Positions 1-5,390 of a stretch of 13,465 nt of DNA are shown here, one piece after another. This stretch comes from JAZQLP01 sp045629205 (GTDB taxonomy: Bacteria; Bacillota; Clostridia; Oscillospirales; UBA644), in the NCBI GenBank assembly GCA_045629205.1, contig JAZQQT010000040.1:1-13465 (forward strand), given 5' to 3'. The position numbers and the translations under genes were made by a program. The notes beneath the pieces were generated by a model. It was not told the origin of the DNA, made no database searches, and was given only the letters and a program-made list of their open reading frames with translations. How positions within the stretch are numbered: position 1 is the first letter of the stretch; every line of letters begins with the position of its first letter.

Positions 1-109
1 TATATATTTTATCTTTATCAGGCTGAAGTATTTTTTCAACCTTACAACCAACGCAATATTTTTTTAATTCATCGACCAATGCGTATGTCGTAATTCCATC
101 TATAGGCAT
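1..109 (-). CDS. rqcH: RqcH / NFACT-family protein, N-terminal fragment (runs off left edge)
   Basis: Only the first 36 codons are inside the window. The protein starts MPIDGITTYALVDELKKY and continues with KVEKILQPDKDKI. This matches the start of the NFACT-N domain of RqcH (older names FbpA or fibronectin-binding protein), where an M-P-x-D-G-I start and an I-x-Q-P motif are typical. RqcH binds stalled 50S subunits and recruits tRNA-Ala to add C-terminal alanine tails in bacterial ribosome quality control. The ATG lies 3 bases after the trmK stop, and its ribosome binding site (AAAGGA) is inside the last trmK codons, so the two genes are probably translationally coupled. Full-length family members are near 570-590 residues, so most of the gene lies outside. 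The family call is firm; that this copy functions in quality control is inferred from the family. Confidence 0.85.
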   Translation of the reverse strand, partial: MPIDGITTYALVDELKKYCVGCKVEKILQPDKDKIY

Positions 110-112
110 TTG

Positions 113-838
113 TTATCCTTTTCCGAAAATAATATCACATGAATCTATAACATTTTTTAATTCGAGGTAATCCTCGGATTGCTTTCGGGATTGTAATTTA
201 TGATTATAGTTTCGCCGTAATTTATTCATGGTATAATCAATATATTTATTAACAGCCTCAGATTTATTATACTTGTTAACAAGTGACTTTGAAAAAAAAC
301 AATCAAAATCAGAATAATCACTTTTTATTCCAGTTTTTTCAGCCAAAATTACAGGATAATACCGTCTATCTTCAACTGCAATATTTTCATCAAGTATTTC
401 CCATGAATTTAAATACAGAAATCGTCTTAAATCTTCGACAGAAGACATCGGATTAAGAACAAAAGGGATATTAAACGGCGCCGCAGAAATAATCTCGGCA
501 ATCAATAGCCCGCCCATCCCCGTAATGGAAACCGCATTATAATCATTTGGAATATTTTTAAGTCCATCTGATAAAAAAACATTAACATCTGATGAAGATA
601 TTCCATAACATTTCAAATTATTCCTGGCTGAAGTCAATGGACCGACAGCGACATCAGAAGCATACACCTTATTACATATATTGTTCTGAATTAAAAAAAT
701 CGGTAATTTTGCGTGATCTGTTCCCACATCTGCGACAGTTGCAACATTCAAAACGGACAAGAATTCAGCTACAAGTTTAAGTCGAGGAGTAAGCACGATC
801 AAATCATGCTTATCCTCGACAGAAAAAGAATTCGACAT
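113..838 (-). CDS. trmK: tRNA (adenine(22)-N1)-methyltransferase TrmK
   Basis: SAM-dependent class I methyltransferase of the TrmK (COG2384) family, which makes m1A at position 22 of bacterial tRNAs. Counting from the chosen start (241 residues), LTPRL is at 16-20, the SAM-binding motif DVGTDHAKLP at 37-46, the SD motif at 61-62 followed by GPL at 66-68, a DGL motif at 91-93 and ITGMGG at 105-110. A lysine- and arginine-rich, probably coiled-coil C-terminus follows, as in the family. I chose the ATG at 838 because it shares one base with the stop of the upstream DUF1858 gene (TAATG), a classic coupling arrangement. A TTG at 853 would add five residues and has AAGG about 10 nt upstream, so it cannot be excluded. 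The motif usually reads DIGTDHAYLP; the Lys for Tyr change is mild. The rqcH ribosome binding site is embedded in its 3' end. Confidence 0.9.
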   Translation of the reverse strand: MSNSFSVEDKHDLIVLTPRLKLVAEFLSVLNVATVADVGTDHAKLPIFLIQNNICNKVYASDVAVGPLTSARNNLKCYGISSSDVNVFLSDGLKNIPNDYNAVSITGMGGLLIAEIISAAPFNIPFVLNPMSSVEDLRRFLYLNSWEILDENIAVEDRRYYPVILAEKTGIKSDYSDFDCFFSKSLVNKYNKSEAVNKYIDYTMNKLRRNYNHKLQSRKQSEDYLELKNVIDSCDIIFGKG

Positions 839-1035
839 TATTTGACGATACAAGCTTTTATAGCCTTGAGAAGTTCGTCAACATCGACTCCGTGAACTTC
901 AGCAGCCTGAGCGATAGATTCACCTCTTGCAGACGGACATCCGAGACAATGCATACCGACTGCAAAAAGTGCCTCTGCAGTCTCAGGATAATTATCAAGT
1001 AACTCTCCGAGTGTTAAATCTTTTGTGATTTCCAT
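838..1035 (-). CDS. DUF1858 small CxxC protein (TIGR03980-like)
   Basis: A 65-residue soluble protein made of one DUF1858 domain: MEITKDLTLGELL, then a helix-rich segment, then GMHCLGCPSARGE with Cys30 and Cys33 forming a CxxC pair, and a C-terminal helix with Cys62. The domain is often called hybrid-cluster-protein-associated redox disulfide domain. The CxxC is a likely redox or metal-binding site, but no reaction is established. I chose the ATG at 1035 rather than the upstream one at 1056 because an AGAAAGGA ribosome binding site lies 7 nt before it, overlapping the longer reading frame, and because family members start at this point. The stop overlaps the trmK start by one base, so the protein is co-translated with tRNA modification and ribosome rescue genes. 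The family call is confident, the role unknown. Confidence 0.85.
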   Translation of the reverse strand: MEITKDLTLGELLDNYPETAEALFAVGMHCLGCPSARGESIAQAAEVHGVDVDELLKAIKACIVK

Positions 1036-1081
1036 AAAAAAATCCTTTCTGAACATAAAATTATATTTTCATACATATCTA

Positions 1082-1110
1082 CTTATAAAAAGTAATATGG
1101 CAATGAACAA
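1082..1110 (-). promoter_or_regulatory. Candidate sigma-A promoter for DUF1858-trmK-rqcH
   Basis: In the 91-bp gap after the LamG-protein gene, the minus strand carries TTGTTC, a 17-bp spacer and TATAAG, about 50 nt before the DUF1858 start. The match is moderate and the region is AT-rich, so a chance match is possible. A later TATAAT (no good -35) is an alternative. No hairpin terminator is visible in the gap, so read-through from the cotH operon is also possible. Confidence 0.35.
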
Positions 1111-1126
1111 GTATAAATGTAAAATT

Positions 1127-3925
1127 TTAAGAGAACATCGAAACTAAAATAGCAATAATTATTATTCCGGCGAGAACTGCACCAATAATCAAAATACCAT
1201 TTATTATCTTATCCCAAAGATCAGATTCAGCTAAATCTTCTTGATCATGTTCATCCTCAGTTTCAACGTGAACTATGCCTTCATCAACTAACCGTTTGAT
1301 TTCCGCCTCATCAATTTTACTTGATGAAATATATATTTCATCTACAGAACCGGAAAAGAGAGCATCTCCTTTAGTATTGCTTTTTCCTATAAAATTAAAA
1401 TTGGGACAAATGGCTGCAACATCAACATCCGTCTTGACTTCACCCATAAAAGTATTGTCAAGATATAAATACAACTTATTTGACGAAACAATTACAGTTA
1501 ATCTGACCCATTCATTGACAATATTAATTCCACTATTGAAAGTGGTTGTATTTACTCCGTCACTTAATTCTATTTCAAGACCGGAATCTCCGTCACCCAT
1601 TTTTGCACAAATATACTTGACAGGAATATCCGCATACTTGTCTTTATTTGCAAAATCAAATAACTTTTGAGTTCCCGTTCCGGATTTTACACCGTTCCAA
1701 TAATAAGAAATACTAATCGAAAATTCAGAAACATCATCCAAAATACCTATCGGATAACGCATATACGATGTTAATCCATTCAATGCAAGACCATAAGTTT
1801 TATAACCTTGTTTTAAACTTGCATTTCTAATTGCGGCTGTTACAGAACCATTATAATCTCTTCCTAACAATTTTGAATCATCAAATGTCGTTCCGATATA
1901 GTTTTCGATTGTTGCATATTCAACATATTGATTCTCTAACTGTTCAGTCTCATCAATTTCAGTTTCGCCATGTTGTTCTTGCTGAGAACCCGGAGAAGTC
2001 GGATCAAGCAATGCTTCAGATGAATACTTTGTGATTCCGTAATATTCAAGCTTTCGAATTTCAGATGCTGAAAGAATTTTAGATGAAAAGTATACTTCAT
2101 CTATAATGAATCTTCCGAATTCTATATCGGAGCATTCTGTTAAAAGGTCAAGATTAGTTAATTTAAGATCAGCAATTTTCAGTCCGGTAGAAACAGAATC
2201 CTTCAGTTCACCGTTCACATAAATCTTTACATTACCTGATCTGTCAAAAGTTACAGCATAATGGAACCATTTCCCTTTTTTGAAAGTTCCTACCGAAACA
2301 GACTTATCCGTAGCCGAATTTCTGTCATTGCCATAAGAAAAAGTAGATGACAAATTTCCGGAAGAATCAAATAAAAAAGGTGAAAACTTTATGAGACCTT
2401 TCCCCTCGAAAGTAAACAAAGAGGTGGTTACGGTATTTTTATCAGTTTTCGGAATAGATTCCCACACAAAAGTTGATGAATAATCAATTCCGTCGGTTAA
2501 CCCTATTATACGGCCATATGAATCAACATAATATTTCCCGGATAATACCTGACGTTTACCATTAACAATATCAAGTAGTCTGCCGACAGAATCATACGCA
2601 TAACTTGTAATTTGTTTTTTTACAGTTCCGTCCTTATTATATGAAAAACAGTCATCAAATTTGATATTGTTTCCGTTGACATCGAAAATCTCAGTAATAC
2701 CTGTCCCGTCTAATGCCGGAATTTGTTTATTATAGTAAACCGTTTTTTGTAAAACAGAACCATCCTTTTGTTCAACATCTTCAATTTGAACTACTTCGTT
2801 AAGTTCGGTTTTTTCCTCATAATATACCCATGCTGCCAAAGTGAAGCTGCTGCCTTGATAAAGCAAACCTTCATTTAAACTGAGAACACGATCAGGATAA
2901 GATGACCAACGACGGGCAAGCCCCCTTCCAAAAGAGCCGTTGATATTACTTGTGTTCACCGCAAGAACATTAAGAGGAGAAATATCCGCTTTAATTGCAC
3001 CGTTTAAAGTTGAAGCAAGATCGAACGTATTATCAAATGTATATGCCATCCATGTAAAATCAGCAATAGGTTTTACAATTCTATCCGGGTTATGAGTATC
3101 CGTAGGATCTACCGGAATAACCGGATCATCCGGAGGCGTTATAGGATCTATAGGGATAATAATACCCGGATCATCACCGCCATGCGGAACCCACGAAGGA
3201 TCCTTATACAGCATAAAACTTGATAAAGAATTCTTATTAAGAGTTGCAATATCGGAATCCGATAAAAACTGATTGGTAAAATATATATTATCAAATATGC
3301 CGGAATCAAAAAAAATCGAAGAAACTGTCATTTCACCCGGCAAAGAAGTTATATATTTCGTATCTGCGTTTTCGCCGTTACAATACCACTTAAAAAATTT
3401 ACCCTGAGCATCTTCGCCGAAAACAACAGCGCAATGAATCCATAAGGAATCATTTATCTGCTGAGGAACCGTTAAAGGCAATGAAAAAAAGGTTGAGCCT
3501 AATTTATAATATGCAGTCAGAAAAAACTGATTATTATAATAAAAACTTTCAATATAGAAATATTGAGAATTGCTCTCTCCCGAAACATAAAACAGATTGG
3601 AAAACAAAGAATCGGTTTTTTTAAGTTTTACATTAAAAGCAGCCGTAAAATAATTCTGACCTGTTAATACGGATGAATCAACAGTTATTTTTGAAGAGTT
3701 TCCTTTTGTTCCGCCAAAGCCATCAGTAATACTGAATGAATTACCTGCAGGCAAATTTTTAATACCCGATATATCCTCACCAGGATCATCTGTTTTGTCA
3801 AATGTATAACCTATCTGATACTTACCGGTTGCTGCGTCGGAAATTACAGGAAACGAAAAAGAAAATGAAGACAGCAAAATAACAGACATTATTATAAAGC
3901 ATACAACTCTGTTAAAAATCTTCAT
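1127..3925 (-). CDS. Secreted surface protein with three LamG-like domains and C-terminal membrane anchor
   Basis: A 932-residue extracytoplasmic protein. Residues 1-31 are a signal peptide (MKIFNR, a hydrophobic core, then probable cleavage near SDA-A). Three concanavalin-A-like LamG (Laminin_G_3 type) domains follow at about 36-235, 293-640 and 671-882. Each contains the W-x-H/R-x-x-V strand motif (WIHCAVVF, WFHYAVTF, WVRLTVIV) and ends with a D-x-(I/V)-Y-(F/I)-(T/S) motif and a short helix (DNIYFT, DEVYFS, DEIYIS). A proline/aspartate-rich linker spans about 243-285 and an acidic one 645-665. The second domain carries an insertion at about 370-500 with two YD-repeat-like motifs. A hydrophobic segment at 907-930 ends the protein with almost no cytoplasmic tail; no LPxTG is present. 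The AAAGGAG ribosome binding site is 7-8 nt before the ATG, and the gene starts 22 bp after DUF4956, last in the cotH operon. LamG domains commonly bind carbohydrate or protein; the ligand here is unknown. It could be a substrate or scaffold for the CotH-like kinase (inference). Confidence 0.85.
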   Translation of the reverse strand: MKIFNRVVCFIIMSVILLSSFSFSFPVISDAATGKYQIGYTFDKTDDPGEDISGIKNLPAGNSFSITDGFGGTKGNSSKITVDSSVLTGQNYFTAAFNVKLKKTDSLFSNLFYVSGESNSQYFYIESFYYNNQFFLTAYYKLGSTFFSLPLTVPQQINDSLWIHCAVVFGEDAQGKFFKWYCNGENADTKYITSLPGEMTVSSIFFDSGIFDNIYFTNQFLSDSDIATLNKNSLSSFMLYKDPSWVPHGGDDPGIIIPIDPITPPDDPVIPVDPTDTHNPDRIVKPIADFTWMAYTFDNTFDLASTLNGAIKADISPLNVLAVNTSNINGSFGRGLARRWSSYPDRVLSLNEGLLYQGSSFTLAAWVYYEEKTELNEVVQIEDVEQKDGSVLQKTVYYNKQIPALDGTGITEIFDVNGNNIKFDDCFSYNKDGTVKKQITSYAYDSVGRLLDIVNGKRQVLSGKYYVDSYGRIIGLTDGIDYSSTFVWESIPKTDKNTVTTSLFTFEGKGLIKFSPFLFDSSGNLSSTFSYGNDRNSATDKSVSVGTFKKGKWFHYAVTFDRSGNVKIYVNGELKDSVSTGLKIADLKLTNLDLLTECSDIEFGRFIIDEVYFSSKILSASEIRKLEYYGITKYSSEALLDPTSPGSQQEQHGETEIDETEQLENQYVEYATIENYIGTTFDDSKLLGRDYNGSVTAAIRNASLKQGYKTYGLALNGLTSYMRYPIGILDDVSEFSISISYYWNGVKSGTGTQKLFDFANKDKYADIPVKYICAKMGDGDSGLEIELSDGVNTTTFNSGINIVNEWVRLTVIVSSNKLYLYLDNTFMGEVKTDVDVAAICPNFNFIGKSNTKGDALFSGSVDEIYISSSKIDEAEIKRLVDEGIVHVETEDEHDQEDLAESDLWDKIINGILIIGAVLAGIIIIAILVSMFS

Positions 3926-3947
3926 ACCTTATCTCCTTTGGATAAAA

Positions 3948-4634
3948 TTATTGAGCAAATTCGCCTTTATATGAAACCATAGTTACTGAAATAACACCTT
4001 TTGCTTCTCGTAAAGTTTCAACAGCTTCAGCGCTTTTTTTAGTTCTCTTAATCTGATAAATAATTTCAGTATAATTTTCATTTGAAGTTCTTGACTTTTC
4101 TTTTCTGGAACCGAAAGCACTCAATTCGGATTTTAATCCCGAAATGGCACCCGGCTGACAACGAACAACAAGCAAAGCTGCTTCCGAACCGATTTTAACT
4201 CCGCAATAAAACAAAATCACATATAACGCCGCCAAAATCAGTGTGGCAAGAACAGACATATAATAAAATCCCGCACCCGCCATAATGCCTACAGCAACTG
4301 TCCAAAACATAAAAATCGTATCATTAGGGTCTTTAATTGCAGTTCTGAATCTGACTATAGACAAAGCGCCGACCATACCGAGCGATAAAGAAAGATTCGA
4401 ATTTACAGCCGCGATAATAACAGCGGTAATCATCGTAGACAGAACCAATCCGAGGCCATAACTCTTATTGAAAAAAACACCTGTATAAGTAATTTTATAT
4501 ACTGCCAAAACTATAAGTCCTAAAATAAAAGCAAGAAATAAAGAAACGATGATTCCGGTTGCAGAAAACTCACCGGTAAACTCTTCAAGAAACTTATTCT
4601 TTATCATATCTGTGATAGATGCAAGTATAATCAT
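3948..4634 (-). CDS. DUF4956 multi-pass membrane protein
   Basis: A 228-residue protein of the DUF4956 family (PF16316). Hydrophobic segments lie at about 24-46, 61-80, 82-97, 106-122 and 124-145, suggesting three to five membrane spans. The family hallmark is clear at 85-122: GMVGALSIVRFRTAIKDPND followed by a Trp/Gly-rich segment ending GIMAGAG. Residues 150-228 form a charged cytoplasmic tail with an alternating strand and helix pattern resembling a small ferredoxin-like regulatory fold. TTAGGAG lies about 10 nt before the ATG. The gene begins 17 bp after the VTC-domain gene and is usually found beside it in bacteria. No biochemical role is established. Given its partner, a channel or membrane subunit for polyphosphate is an attractive inference, analogous to the membrane part of the yeast VTC complex, but no sequence similarity to that part is claimed. 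Confidence 0.88.
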   Translation of the reverse strand: MIILASITDMIKNKFLEEFTGEFSATGIIVSLFLAFILGLIVLAVYKITYTGVFFNKSYGLGLVLSTMITAVIIAAVNSNLSLSLGMVGALSIVRFRTAIKDPNDTIFMFWTVAVGIMAGAGFYYMSVLATLILAALYVILFYCGVKIGSEAALLVVRCQPGAISGLKSELSAFGSRKEKSRTSNENYTEIIYQIKRTKKSAEAVETLREAKGVISVTMVSYKGEFAQ

Positions 4635-4651
4635 AATATATATCTCCTAAA

Positions 4652-5368
4652 CTAAATTCTGTTTTTAAAGCCGTAAACCGAATCACGGCATAATATGTAT
4701 TTCGAAACCGATAAGTGAGTGTTTATCAAATCGGATAATAACGGAACGATAAAATCCGGAAAATAATCATCATACTTAACTTCAAGAACCGCATAATCAG
4801 ACATTACCGGGAAAGTGGATAAATCCTTATTGAAAAATTCAAGAACACTTTCGGAAGCACGAATGTTTTCATCAACAGTTATTCTAACATTCAACGCCTC
4901 TATTTGCCATGCTGTGCGGTCGTAATCTACAATAACAACAGGTTTGCAACCGTCAGCCATTATTTCATAATACAATTCTTCAAAACCCGGAATAGCCAAT
5001 GTTTGAGAATCGATCAAATCATTATTAAGTAATTCATTTACAATTCTATCTGAAATTCGCGCAGAATGTTTTTGAACCAAATCCCCGCTTTTAACTTTTT
5101 TTTCCAAAACAATAAAGTTGTTATCAAAATTATAAAATCTGGCTCTTATCTTCCTACGATCATTAATTCCAGACATTTTTTCATTATAAGCAGTGTCATT
5201 TAAATCATCAAAATACACGCTTCTTATAAAATATTTTCCATTACTGTAATGGCTGTCATAATCCAAAACAGACGAAAGTCTGCTTTTTATAATCGCAACG
5301 GAAGCACTGTCAATCAGATATTTAAATTCTCTTCGGCCGGGAACACCAGACCGAAATTTATCAAACAT
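4652..5368 (-). CDS. VTC-domain polyphosphate polymerase-like protein
   Basis: A 238-residue cytoplasmic protein made of a single VTC domain (PF09359), a triphosphate-tunnel metalloenzyme fold. In yeast Vtc4 this domain makes polyphosphate from ATP. The charged tunnel residues expected for the fold are visible: REFKY (Glu14, Lys16), RSVYFDD at 49-55, RRKIRARFY (71-79), LEKKVKSGDLVQKHSARIS (88-106), VDYDR (147-151), RITVDEN (162-168), LEVKYDD (195-201) with Glu196 and Lys198, and SKYILC (222-227) with Lys223. The basic strands and acidic metal ligands therefore appear intact, so catalytic competence is plausible. Unlike Vtc4 it has no SPX domain and no membrane segment; the neighbouring DUF4956 gene may supply the latter. 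It starts 22 bp after the cotH-like gene, and its ribosome binding site is an unusual run of seven G. Activity is inferred from the family. Confidence 0.88.
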   Translation of the reverse strand: MFDKFRSGVPGRREFKYLIDSASVAIIKSRLSSVLDYDSHYSNGKYFIRSVYFDDLNDTAYNEKMSGINDRRKIRARFYNFDNNFIVLEKKVKSGDLVQKHSARISDRIVNELLNNDLIDSQTLAIPGFEELYYEIMADGCKPVVIVDYDRTAWQIEALNVRITVDENIRASESVLEFFNKDLSTFPVMSDYAVLEVKYDDYFPDFIVPLLSDLINTHLSVSKYILCRDSVYGFKNRI

Positions 5369-5373
5369 TTATA

Positions 5374-5382
5374 CCCCCCCTA
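5374..5382 (-). promoter_or_regulatory. Poly-G ribosome binding site of the VTC-domain gene
   Basis: The minus strand reads TAGGGGGGG followed by five bases and the ATG at 5368. No other Shine-Dalgarno is present in the 22-bp gap after the cotH-like gene. The other genes in this operon use ordinary GGAGG or AGGAG sites, so a seven-G homopolymer in this role is odd, and its length could vary by slippage. Confidence 0.6.
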
Positions 5383-5390
5383 CTGTTGTA

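Noticed and set aside
839..853. Five-residue N-terminal extension of TrmK starting at a TTG
   Set aside because: The ATG at 838 overlaps the preceding stop as TAATG and is better supported; the TTG remains possible because AAGG lies about 10 nt upstream.
1275..1670. 131-codon plus-strand open frame opposite the LamG-protein gene
   Set aside because: Antisense shadow of a coherent multi-domain protein; no recognisable motifs or expression signals.
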